From the IMG/VR virus record IMGVR_UViG_3300030098_003801, positions 1 to 52,804 of that record: a stretch of DNA of 52,804 nt; one strand, given 5' to 3'. This document shows positions 12,401 through 19,768 of this stretch, piece by piece. The translations under genes were made by a program, and so were the position numbers. The DNA comes from a virus. How positions within the stretch are numbered: the first letter of the stretch is position 1; each line of letters starts with the position of its first letter. Below the pieces are notes generated by a model, which was not told the origin of the DNA, searched no databases, and was given only the letters and a program-made list of their open reading frames with translations.

Positions 12401-12901
12401 ATGGTTACGTTTCGTATTGATAAGAGTGAGAGTTTGCAGGGTGGCAAGTTGAGCACCCGAGGCATCTACCGTATGCGGCTTGACATGCTGCGCGCGGACA
12501 AGAGCAGGGCCGGCAACTACATGGCAACGTGGAAGGCTGTCGTCGCCGACGGCCCCGAGAAGGGCCGCGTGTGCTACGGTCAGCTTATGTGCGCCGACGC
12601 CTCCGGCCAGCCCTACCCTTGGGCGGGTCGCTTGTGGATGTCGTTCCTCGAGTCTCTCGGCTACAGCCGTGAGGAGGCTGGCGACCTGTTGGACGACGGC
12701 TTCGATTGGGACAGCATTGAGTCTTGGGGCCGGGACAACATCGTCAACAAGGAGGGATGGATCGAGTTCACCCCTCCTGTGGGCGAGGGTTCCTTTGCCG
12801 AGACGGAGTGGTTGCGTGAGAGCGAGGCCGAATCCCGCCAGTCGATTGCTGCCGAAGCAGCCTCGGCTCGCGCGAACCTCGACGCTGACGTGCCGTTCTA
12901 A
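12401..12901 (+). CDS. Probable ssDNA-binding protein, 166 aa
   Basis: The ATG at 12401 follows AGAGGGAGAAGAC. The protein begins MVTFRIDKSESLQGGKLSTR. Residues 1-85 look like a beta-barrel with exposed basic and aromatic residues (YRMRLDMLRADKSRAGNYMA). It ends LDADVPF, close to the DDDIPF tail of SSB. The layout fits phage DUF669/SSB-like proteins. Its position after the recombination ATPase and before the polymerase supports ssDNA binding. Confidence 0.68.
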   Translation: MVTFRIDKSESLQGGKLSTRGIYRMRLDMLRADKSRAGNYMATWKAVVADGPEKGRVCYGQLMCADASGQPYPWAGRLWMSFLESLGYSREEAGDLLDDGFDWDSIESWGRDNIVNKEGWIEFTPPVGEGSFAETEWLRESEAESRQSIAAEAASARANLDADVPF

Positions 12902-12996
12902 TGACTTTGGGGCGTCCCAATCCCGGCCACGTCTGTGTCCTCACGTCGTCGGGTAAGGTTCGTGGTTGCTCCTGCGGGGCGTCCCATCACCCTTAG
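12901..12996 (+). CDS. Mini-protein with Cys/His cluster, 31 aa
   Basis: The ATG overlaps the previous stop in TAATG, the usual sign of coupling. The peptide is MTLGRPNPGHVCVLTSSGKV followed by RGCSCGASHHP. The clustered HxC and CxC...HH could bind one metal ion. It could also be spurious, because part of it encodes one copy of the repeat GGGTAAGGTTC (12954-12964, again at 13018). Confidence 0.45.
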   Translation: MTLGRPNPGHVCVLTSSGKVRGCSCGASHHP

Positions 12997-13073
12997 GGGG
13001 GCACTTCAGAATCAGAGGGTAAGGTTCTCCAGCGAGCCCTTTGAGGTAGGTTGAGGCCGCGAAGTGTCCCCCT
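12995..13073 (+). ncRNA. Structured leader RNA before the polymerase operon
   Basis: A 13-bp stem pairs 12995-13007 with 13061-13073 (AGGGGGGCACTTC with GAAGTGTCCCCCT, including one G-U pair). The 53-nt interior can form AGAGGG (13014-13019) with CCCTTT (13037-13042) and AATC (13010-13013) with GGTT (13049-13052). The ribosome site TTTGGAG begins 5 nt after the stem. It could be a regulatory leader, an RNase III target or an unknown RNA element. I do not recognise a known riboswitch. Confidence 0.5.
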
Positions 13074-13089
13074 TTCCTTTGGAGATATG

Positions 13090-13281
13090 ATGAACTGTTG
13101 GCATTGTAATACCGAGTTGATTTGGGGTGGCGACCACGAGGCGGAGGACAGCGACTTCTACAGCATGGTCACCAACCTGTCCTGCCCCAAGTGTAGCTCG
13201 CTGGTGCTGGTGTACTCTGGCATCGAGGAGAAGATGCCGCCTGCGAGGATTGAACTGGCGGGGGACACGGATGGGGTTTGA
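13090..13281 (+). CDS. Small zinc ribbon protein, 63 aa
   Basis: Two adjacent ATGs stand at 13087 and 13090; the second has the better distance from TTTGGAG. The protein begins MNCWHCNTELIWGGDHEAED and continues with CPKCSSLVLVYSG, a CxxC...CxxC zinc ribbon. It overlaps the polymerase start by 11 nt, suggesting co-translation. Confidence 0.68.
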   Translation: MNCWHCNTELIWGGDHEAEDSDFYSMVTNLSCPKCSSLVLVYSGIEEKMPPARIELAGDTDGV

Positions 13282-15727
13282 CAGGGCCAACTGCAAGCGG
13301 TGTCCGCTTCGCAAATACTGGCAGGCCGAGGGCAAGTGGGAGAGGGTTGACTTCCTGAACAACGGCTCGGATGTTCTGGTGCTGGGTGACGCCCCCTCGA
13401 AGCAGGCGTCTGTTCTCGGCAGGGCGTGGGCCGATGAGCATGGCGTGGCCATGAAGGACGCACTCGAGTCTGCGGGCGCCAAGGCGCACGGCGTGGACTA
13501 TGGGTATGTGGTGGGGTGTCGCTGGCCGAAGGACGACCCTCGCATGTTCATGCAGCTACTCAAGAAGAGGAACCGCGCGTTGACCGCTTCGGGTAAGCCC
13601 GTGGAGCTATCGCCGACGGAGGCGTGCCGGGGTCACGTGGAGGAAGAGATGGCCCGGTACAAGACGGTGATCACCTGCGGACCAATCGCGACCAAGTCAG
13701 TGCTTCCGGGCAACCCCTCGTTGGAGGCCGTCAGGGGTGGCCCCACGGCGTCCGGTGACCTCAAGGTACTGCCGACCTACCATCCGTCACAGGTCGCCGT
13801 ACAGAGGCATCTGACGCCCGTATTGCACAGCGATGTGCAGAAGGCCATGCGCCACCACCGGGGCAGGCTGCGCTGGGTGGACCCGGTAGTGCGCTACAAC
13901 CCGCCGCCCGATGTGGTGCGTGAGTTCTTTGACGACGCGCGCAAGAACGAATGGGTGCTGACCTACGACGTGGAGACCGACGGCGTGGACGCCTTGAACT
14001 GCGAGCTTCGCTGCATAGGGATCGGCACGGACAACGAGGTTCTGATACTGGGCTTCTTGAGTATCGACGGAGTGTCAAGATTCTACTCGCCAGAGGATGA
14101 GCGAGAGATTAAACGCCTGCTCCGTGAGGTGTTCAATGATGATTCGGTTCGTATTGCCGGTCACAATGCAGGTTACTTTGATCGTCTGGTGTGTGAGTCT
14201 CATGGGCTAGGCACGCCCACCTCTCTGATCGACACCATTCTGCTGCACAAGCTGGGCGCGTCCGAGTACCGCCACAGCCTTGGCTTCGTAGGCTCTATGC
14301 TTACAGACGTTCCTGCGTGGAAGGCGGACCACGCTGGGGTGACCGCTCGGACAGACGAGGAGCTTCACGAGTATTGCGCTACGGATGTGGCCGTGACCTC
14401 CCGTATCATCCAGCCCCTTCTGGAGATGGTGTACGAGCGGAAGCAGACTCATCTGATCGATAAGGACTTGCAGCTTCAGAACCTCTGCGCAGGCATGCGT
14501 CGTATGGGGATGCGCATTGACGAGGGGACGCGCGCTCTTCACGAGGAGGAGCAGGCCGAGATAGCCTACGAGTGGCGCAGCGAGTTGGCCCACATTGAGC
14601 CAGACCTCAACCCCAACTCCCCGACGCAGCTACGGCGCCTGCTGTTCGACCGCTGGGGCCTGCCGCCTCACGAGTACACCCTGTCAGGCGAGCCCTCCAC
14701 CAGCGCCGCATCACTGCGGGCTCTCTCTATCAACCCCTTGGCAAGCGAAGAGCAGCAGGAGTTTCTTCACGCACTCCGCTTCTATCGTCGCGCCGAGAAG
14801 CTACTGTCCACCTACATTAGAAAGTTTGCCCCCGACGCTGGCGTCGTAAAGGATGGCTATGTTTACCCCGACTACAACTCGCACGGAACAGTTACTGGAA
14901 GGCTATCGTCCTCTAACCCAAACTTTCAGAACATACCTTTCAACCTACGGGATATGTTCATCCCTCCAGAAGGCTGCGTCTTTGTGGGTGCAGACTACGA
15001 CCAGCTTGAACTCCGATTCGCAGCGGCCTTGGCTGGAGCCCAGCACTACCTCGACGCCTTCGAGAAGAAAGAGATCGACCCCCACAACCTTACCGCGGAC
15101 CTCATGTTCGGAGAAGCGTTTTGGAAAGCGGAAGGAGCGCCGGATACCAAGATGGGCAAAGGCAAGGGCCAGTTCAAGCAACTCCGCAACCTCGCCAAGA
15201 CCATCTGCTTCGCGTCGCTGTACGGAGCCTCCGCCCCGAAAGTCCACGAAATCATCGGGCGGGCGGAAGACGAAGAAGGAAACATGCTTTACGCGCACTA
15301 CGACCTGCGGCAGATCAGACTGCTGCATCGTCGATGGAAAGCGGAAGCCCCGGAGTTTGAAGCGTGGTGGAAAGAAACCATGAAGCAGTTCTCCGAAGTG
15401 GGGTACGTCGAGGAGCGCGTGTGGATGCGCCGGCGCTACTTCGCAGAGGAGGACTACAACGCCATCCTCAACTTCGGGGTGCAGGCTGGAGGCTTCGCCG
15501 TGGTGGCGATGTCGATGCTCGAGTTGGTGGAGCGCATTCCGTTTGACTTCGACAACAAGGTAGGTCTGGTCAATCAGCTACACGATGCGGTGCTCCTGTC
15601 GGTCCCCGAAGAGCGGGCCGAAGAGGTCAAGGAGATTGTTGACGAGACCCTGACCCGCAGGGTCGACGGGCTTGAGGTTACCTTCACCGCCGAAGCGGAG
15701 ATAGGAACAACTTGGAAAGATGTCTAG
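13271..15727 (+). CDS. Uracil-DNA glycosylase/DNA polymerase A fusion, 818 aa
   Basis: The start is ATG 13271. Residues 1-200 resemble a family-4 uracil-DNA glycosylase: four Fe-S-type cysteines (C8, C11, C83, C119), GDAPSK (39-44) and HPS (171-173). Residues 228-385 are a DnaQ-like 3'-5' exonuclease with DVE (233-235), D304 in GHNAGYFD and YCATD (368-372). The polymerase shows TVTGRLSSSNPNFQNIP, motif A DYDQLELRF (D575), motif B with R639, K643, F647 and Y651, and motif C LHDA (H771, D772). F647 corresponds to E. coli Phe762. The usual Glu after the motif C Asp is Ala. It is probably the replicative polymerase. Confidence 0.88.
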   Translation: MGFDRANCKRCPLRKYWQAEGKWERVDFLNNGSDVLVLGDAPSKQASVLGRAWADEHGVAMKDALESAGAKAHGVDYGYVVGCRWPKDDPRMFMQLLKKRNRALTASGKPVELSPTEACRGHVEEEMARYKTVITCGPIATKSVLPGNPSLEAVRGGPTASGDLKVLPTYHPSQVAVQRHLTPVLHSDVQKAMRHHRGRLRWVDPVVRYNPPPDVVREFFDDARKNEWVLTYDVETDGVDALNCELRCIGIGTDNEVLILGFLSIDGVSRFYSPEDEREIKRLLREVFNDDSVRIAGHNAGYFDRLVCESHGLGTPTSLIDTILLHKLGASEYRHSLGFVGSMLTDVPAWKADHAGVTARTDEELHEYCATDVAVTSRIIQPLLEMVYERKQTHLIDKDLQLQNLCAGMRRMGMRIDEGTRALHEEEQAEIAYEWRSELAHIEPDLNPNSPTQLRRLLFDRWGLPPHEYTLSGEPSTSAASLRALSINPLASEEQQEFLHALRFYRRAEKLLSTYIRKFAPDAGVVKDGYVYPDYNSHGTVTGRLSSSNPNFQNIPFNLRDMFIPPEGCVFVGADYDQLELRFAAALAGAQHYLDAFEKKEIDPHNLTADLMFGEAFWKAEGAPDTKMGKGKGQFKQLRNLAKTICFASLYGASAPKVHEIIGRAEDEEGNMLYAHYDLRQIRLLHRRWKAEAPEFEAWWKETMKQFSEVGYVEERVWMRRRYFAEEDYNAILNFGVQAGGFAVVAMSMLELVERIPFDFDNKVGLVNQLHDAVLLSVPEERAEEVKEIVDETLTRRVDGLEVTFTAEAEIGTTWKDV

Positions 15728-15736
15728 GGAGAACAG

Positions 15737-15931
15737 ATGAACAGGCGAAAGCAAGAGCGAGTACTCGAGTCTATTCCTGCGGGCGGGTGGTACACCACTC
15801 GTGAGCTAGCAGACTTCAGCGGCTACGGGACGCTGACCTTGGCCTACTGGCTGCGCAAGCTGGTGGACTCGGGGCAGGTCAGCCACAAGAAGATCCGTTC
15901 GACGCGGGAGAATCTATGGCGCGTCGCCTAG
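15737..15931 (+). CDS. Small winged-helix-like protein, 64 aa
   Basis: The ATG at 15737 follows AGGGAGAACAG. It begins MNRRKQERVLESIPAGGWYT; TTRELADFSGYGTLTLAYWL with RKLVDSGQVSHKKI has the helix-turn-helix-strand pattern of a winged helix. A DNA-binding regulator or replication accessory is likely. It overlaps the next gene by 16 nt. Confidence 0.65.
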   Translation: MNRRKQERVLESIPAGGWYTTRELADFSGYGTLTLAYWLRKLVDSGQVSHKKIRSTRENLWRVA

Positions 15932-16095
15932 TGTGGGAGAAGGAGGGCACCGAGTGCCCGAAGTGCAAGGAGCCCCGGACGTGGCACTGGGGCATCATGG
16001 ACACCATCGTTGACGCTGGGCCGCAGGGAGGTTGGGCGTGCAAGTGCAAACATGGGGGCTGGATATGGCCCCGAGAAGTGAGGGAGGACAAGTGA
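15916..16095 (+). CDS. Small zinc ribbon protein, 59 aa
   Basis: The protein begins MARRLVWEKEGTECPKCKEP. CPKC (14-17) and CKC (42-44), with a conserved-looking WACKCKHGGWIW, form a ribbon-like metal site. The start lies within the preceding gene and the stop overlaps the next start (GTGA), typical of this operon. Confidence 0.6.
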   Translation: MARRLVWEKEGTECPKCKEPRTWHWGIMDTIVDAGPQGGWACKCKHGGWIWPREVREDK

Positions 16096-17093
16096 TAAAC
16101 GAAATACATTCTAGTGTGAAGGGCAAGATTGACCTAAGCCTTCACTCACCGTACAACCTGATCATCGGCCGCAACGGTTCGGGCAAGAGCGCCATCATGC
16201 ACTCCATCGAACTGGCTGCCTTCGACACCGCCTTCGATGCGGCGGGCAAAGATGTGAAGCAGAAGAGCGCGCTCGAACGCCTAGCCCCGAGGGGCAGGGA
16301 GTTGTACTCGACCTTGGATGTGGACGGCGAGGAGGTCTCGTGGGGTGACCGCAGCGACCGCTTCGACAACGTCGTCGCTATGGCGATGCGCGCCATGACC
16401 GGCAGTGGCGCCGCGCTCATCGAGTTTCTGTTGGAGCATCTCGACGATGACGACCACCCGATTGACCTCGACATCCCCGGCTGGCAGGCTCGCGTCAAGC
16501 ACCACGGCTCGTACCGTAAGGCCCTGCTGGAGATGTCGCGCGCCGTGTCCTCCGCCATCCGCAGCCACCAGTCTAGGCTGCGCGAGTTGAAGGTGGTGCA
16601 GAGCTTCTTCGATGAGCACTACGACACCTCGCAGCTTCCTCTGGGAGTGATGAACGACAAGTCGGGGCTCGAGGACGACATCCGGCACGCCAAGGAGTTG
16701 AAGCAGCAGATTGACGCCGAGGCGCTGAAGTTTGTTCGGGGCTCCTTTGCTTCTGTAGAGGCGCACATCAACAGGTACCTGCCCGAAGAGATGGGCCGCG
16801 CAGAGTTCTGCGACATCTCGGACAAGGAGTTTCGCCTGTCTCTCAACGGCACGGCGGTGATCCCCTCGGGCGTAGAGACTGTCGCGCTCGCAGTGGCGCT
16901 AGCTGGAGCCCTGTTGAGTGGGCCCCGCGCGCTGTTCCTTCTGCCCGATAGGGCCTATGACCCGGTGACTTTGGGGTGGCTTATGCGCGCCCTTAGAAAT
17001 GTGGAGTGCGCGGGTGCATTCGTGCAGACGACCGTGTTACCGGAGGGCTATGACTTTATGTCCCTTGGGTGGGACTTGGTGAGGGTGTCATGA
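16092..17093 (+). CDS. Minimal SMC/RecF-like ATPase, 333 aa
   Basis: The GTG at 16092 is chosen because AGGGAGGACAA precedes it and it overlaps the previous stop by GTGA. Residues 19-33 hold NLIIGRNGSGKS, an ABC-type Walker A. A middle helical section (about 120-240) takes the place of a long coiled coil. Near the C-terminus come SGVETVALAVALAGALL, in the signature position, and ALFLLPDRAYDP in the Walker B position, without the usual DE. It may act with a nuclease in recombination. The degenerate Walker B argues for caution about ATPase activity. Confidence 0.68.
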   Translation: MINEIHSSVKGKIDLSLHSPYNLIIGRNGSGKSAIMHSIELAAFDTAFDAAGKDVKQKSALERLAPRGRELYSTLDVDGEEVSWGDRSDRFDNVVAMAMRAMTGSGAALIEFLLEHLDDDDHPIDLDIPGWQARVKHHGSYRKALLEMSRAVSSAIRSHQSRLRELKVVQSFFDEHYDTSQLPLGVMNDKSGLEDDIRHAKELKQQIDAEALKFVRGSFASVEAHINRYLPEEMGRAEFCDISDKEFRLSLNGTAVIPSGVETVALAVALAGALLSGPRALFLLPDRAYDPVTLGWLMRALRNVECAGAFVQTTVLPEGYDFMSLGWDLVRVS

Positions 17094-17677
17094 AAGTTTG
17101 TCCCGTTGGTTTGCATCCTGCGGAGGTCGGGAGCACCCGTCTTCGCGCTCGGATCCTTCAGGCCCTGCCGGTGTGGTGGGGATACAAGTACGGCCACAAG
17201 GTGGACTACCCGCCTCACATCCCCGGCATCCCGAGCACGCTTATCCGCACGGGGACGAGAGAGATCGACTGCTCCACCTTCACCTACGGGCTGCTAGCGA
17301 CCGTCTACCCCAAAGCAGACTGGGGCTTTGAGAGGTACAAGAAGTGGCAGATGTGGGGCAGAGATGACCTGTACGGCCCCCTGACCACAGCCGATGAGCT
17401 TGGCATCACCACCCAAGGCCGGGGCAATGGGTGGTATCTCTATCAGAAGTGGGAGAAGCCTTGGGAGGGCGGCCACTCTTTCCTCGCGCTGAAGCGTGGA
17501 GACCTGCTTTTGGTTCTCGAGGCCACCACGCTGTCGTCGATGTCGGGCGTGATCTGGCGCAACATCTGCAAGGTTGGAGAGGTCGATAGCTTCGACATCT
17601 TGCCTTCGGAGTGGTCGGGCACCGAGGAGCAGATCCTCGATGGCGCCGAGTTCCGTTGCGTCAGACTACGGGGATGA
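17090..17677 (+). CDS. NlpC/P60-like peptidase, candidate endolysin, 195 aa
   Basis: The ATG at 17090 overlaps the previous stop. REIDCSTFTYGLLA puts Cys61 at the start of a helix, as in NlpC/P60 cysteine peptidases, and GGHSFLALKRGD supplies the likely His129. No signal peptide is visible. As the last gene of the rightward arm it may be the lysis enzyme cutting peptidoglycan stem peptides. No second muralytic domain is seen. Its last 12 bases overlap the end of the convergent gene on the opposite strand. Confidence 0.6.
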   Translation: MKVCPVGLHPAEVGSTRLRARILQALPVWWGYKYGHKVDYPPHIPGIPSTLIRTGTREIDCSTFTYGLLATVYPKADWGFERYKKWQMWGRDDLYGPLTTADELGITTQGRGNGWYLYQKWEKPWEGGHSFLALKRGDLLLVLEATTLSSMSGVIWRNICKVGEVDSFDILPSEWSGTEEQILDGAEFRCVRLRG

Positions 17678-18040
17678 GCCGTACAGCAGGGCGATGTCAA
17701 CGGCACTGGATGTCGCTGACGGGGTGCCCGTGTTGGCCTGCGTAGTCGTCACGATGTACGAGAAGTAGCCAATCTCCGTGCCCGCGGGGAACATGAAGTG
17801 CTGCTTCGTCGATGCCTCTGCCTTGAGGGTCATCATCGGTGCGTTGCTGGCGTGGGCCGGCGATGCTGCGTTGTACACCTTGACGTAGGTAGCCGCGCTG
17901 TTGGCAGTGTTGTCTACCTCAATCTGGTAGGCAGTCACAGCAGTGTCTGACAGCGGGTTGTTCACGGCGCTCGCGTTGGAGATCGTCGCAGTGTATACGC
18001 TGCCGCCGATGGGATTAAGAAGGGGTTGAATCTGCGCCAT
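17666..18040 (-). CDS. Small beta-rich virion protein, 124 aa
   Basis: This is the last gene of the leftward arm. It begins MAQIQPLLNPIGGSVYTATI and is rich in Ser, Thr, Ala and beta-branched residues, with a repeated strand pattern (YQIEVDNTANSAATYVKVYN, FPAGTEIGYFSYIVTTT). Length and layout resemble the next gene (18049-18426), so the two are probably paralogues. A surface or fibre-type virion protein is likely. Confidence 0.65.
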   Translation of the reverse strand: MAQIQPLLNPIGGSVYTATISNASAVNNPLSDTAVTAYQIEVDNTANSAATYVKVYNAASPAHASNAPMMTLKAEASTKQHFMFPAGTEIGYFSYIVTTTQANTGTPSATSSAVDIALLYGSSP

Positions 18041-18048
18041 CAGTTACC

Positions 18049-18426
18049 TCACTTAAAAACCATCTGAATGCTTAGGGTGCGCGCCGGGCTGCTGCCGGCG
18101 GCAGTGCCGCCAGTGTTGCTCGCGTTGTACCCCAAGCCGTTTGAAATCGTCAGCCCATCGGGGAAGTGGAAGATCTCCGTGGCCCCGTAGGTGATTGGAA
18201 AGATGAAGTCTGGCAGCGTTGTGCCGACGGTGACCTGCTCCTTGGTGTCAAAGAGCTTCAGGTAGTCGAAGCTGCCCGACGATGCGCCGCCGCTGCTCGA
18301 AACGTACAAGAAGTAAAGCTTGCCGCTTGTGCCGAAGGCGTCGCTGACCGCAGTGGTGCTGGTCAACGAATCTACAAGCTGGCTGTAGTCTACCCGAGTA
18401 GACTGTTTATTGACTGTGGCGGCCAT
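18049..18426 (-). CDS. Small beta-rich virion protein, 125 aa
   Basis: It begins MAATVNKQSTRVDYSQLVDS. Strand-rich segments (KLYFLYVSSSGG, SFDYLKLFDTKEQVTVG, EIFHFPDGLTISNGLGYNAS) parallel those of the 124-aa neighbour, suggesting a duplicated fold. No catalytic motif. It probably decorates the tail or capsid. Confidence 0.63.
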   Translation of the reverse strand: MAATVNKQSTRVDYSQLVDSLTSTTAVSDAFGTSGKLYFLYVSSSGGASSGSFDYLKLFDTKEQVTVGTTLPDFIFPITYGATEIFHFPDGLTISNGLGYNASNTGGTAAGSSPARTLSIQMVFK

Positions 18427-18429
18427 CTA

Positions 18430-18612
18430 TCACCCCATGATCTCGTCAAGGTATGAACTAATCTCTTCCAAAAGAACTGCGATGATCACGTCCCGCTCAC
18501 GGTCGCTGATCTTGCCATCGTCCGACAAAGCGCCAGTAACCTCGCGGCCAACCCGAAGGATGCGCGAAGCAAGTGCGAAGATGTTGAATCCCTTCTTACC
18601 TTTCTTTCCCAT
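18430..18612 (-). CDS. Small basic helical protein, 60 aa
   Basis: The start MGKKGKKGFNIFALASRILR at 18612 follows CGGAGAACGAC; the longer frame upstream lies in the metallophosphoesterase gene. The N-terminus is basic and the C-terminus helical and acidic (SDRERDVIIAVLLEEISSYL). A short membrane-associated helix is possible. Function unknown. Confidence 0.58.
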   Translation of the reverse strand: MGKKGKKGFNIFALASRILRVGREVTGALSDDGKISDRERDVIIAVLLEEISSYLDEIMG

Positions 18613-19768
18613 GTCGTTCTCCGATAATCTGTTTCCAGCCGGTCTCAAAAGCAATGCGCTCGAAGGGGTCATGTCCCTCAAAGACTTGGCCGTCCCATAC
18701 GATCCGGCCATTAGTGATTGGAAGTAACTGCATATGAACATCATTCGTGTTCTCGTCAAGTATAGCTAGTCCGACCGCTTGTTGCCAGTCGGGAGTTAAA
18801 GAAACACCCGGTGTCGGCCCCGGAACGCGCACAAGACATCCGGGGCTTAGGCAGGTCACAGTCTGCGGACCGTTGGGACCGTGAAAGGTTTTCTGCACCA
18901 TCTCTACTTTGTGGATGTGGCCGTAGACTTCAGACCACCTCGAGCTTTTCGCGATGGCTGTCGCCGTGCTTCCGGCCCCGGACCTGACCTTGGTGCCGTG
19001 GGTAACCCTGACCGGAGAGTTCGATTCTGGCCACAGCCACCAGTCCGCACCGTAGGGTCCGATGTAGTCGATGTCTAGCTTGTCAAGGTGGAGCAGCCTG
19101 TTGAGGCTCAACACTGGGTCGTGCTCCAGAGCCGGGGCCACGCCCGCAGCCTCGGGCAGCAACTCGACGACCGCCTTGTCGATACGCTCTTCGTGATTGC
19201 CGGCCATGTACAGCACCTTGCTGGAGGGTGTGGCACTTCGCAGGTCAGCCAGCCACCAGTGAAGCTCGTCGATGCTCGGCTGCGTCGTCTGGCGGTACTC
19301 CGGCTTGCGGGGGAAGCGGGTACTCCACGGGGCTAGGTCGAGCATATCGCCCAGCAAAACTACGTTCTCGGGACGCATGTGTTTCGCCAAAGATATGACG
19401 GCATCCATCGCAACCCTATCGTGCATGGGCTCGAGGTACGTGTACCTATCTCTCCAGCAAAAGCCTAGCTGCAAATCAGGTATGAACAGCGTAGTGCGCA
19501 TGCCAGAGATGCGGGGCGCCATGCTCTCGATGCGGGGGATCACCCTCGCTGGGTGCGCAGGCTGCCGGTCAGGCTCAAGCTTGCGCTCAAGGTTAGCCTT
19601 CACCTGATACAGGGTGATCGTCTCTTCGCCGCCCTTGACGCTTTGTTCCCATGAGTTGCAGCGCCACGATGCGACGCGCCACTTCTTAGTGTCCACATTC
19701 GCGTGCTTCAGCAACTGCTTCAGCGTCTTCACGCGCCTCCCCTGCGCGCTTACGGTTACCTCTTCCAT
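18596..19768 (-). CDS. Calcineurin-like metallophosphoesterase, 390 aa
   Basis: Residues 1-65 form an N-terminal domain (VASWRCNSWEQSVKGG). The phosphoesterase core starts about residue 94: IPDLQLGF, VVLLGDMLDL (GDxxD), MAGNHEER, RVTHGTK and YGHIHK. These are the five metal-binding motifs of the superfamily, except that the first is DxQ rather than DxH. The substrate could be nucleic acid or a nucleotide. Location among virion genes is unusual for a metabolic enzyme and may mean late expression or packaging. Confidence 0.82.
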   Translation of the reverse strand: MEEVTVSAQGRRVKTLKQLLKHANVDTKKWRVASWRCNSWEQSVKGGEETITLYQVKANLERKLEPDRQPAHPARVIPRIESMAPRISGMRTTLFIPDLQLGFCWRDRYTYLEPMHDRVAMDAVISLAKHMRPENVVLLGDMLDLAPWSTRFPRKPEYRQTTQPSIDELHWWLADLRSATPSSKVLYMAGNHEERIDKAVVELLPEAAGVAPALEHDPVLSLNRLLHLDKLDIDYIGPYGADWWLWPESNSPVRVTHGTKVRSGAGSTATAIAKSSRWSEVYGHIHKVEMVQKTFHGPNGPQTVTCLSPGCLVRVPGPTPGVSLTPDWQQAVGLAILDENTNDVHMQLLPITNGRIVWDGQVFEGHDPFERIAFETGWKQIIGERHGKER

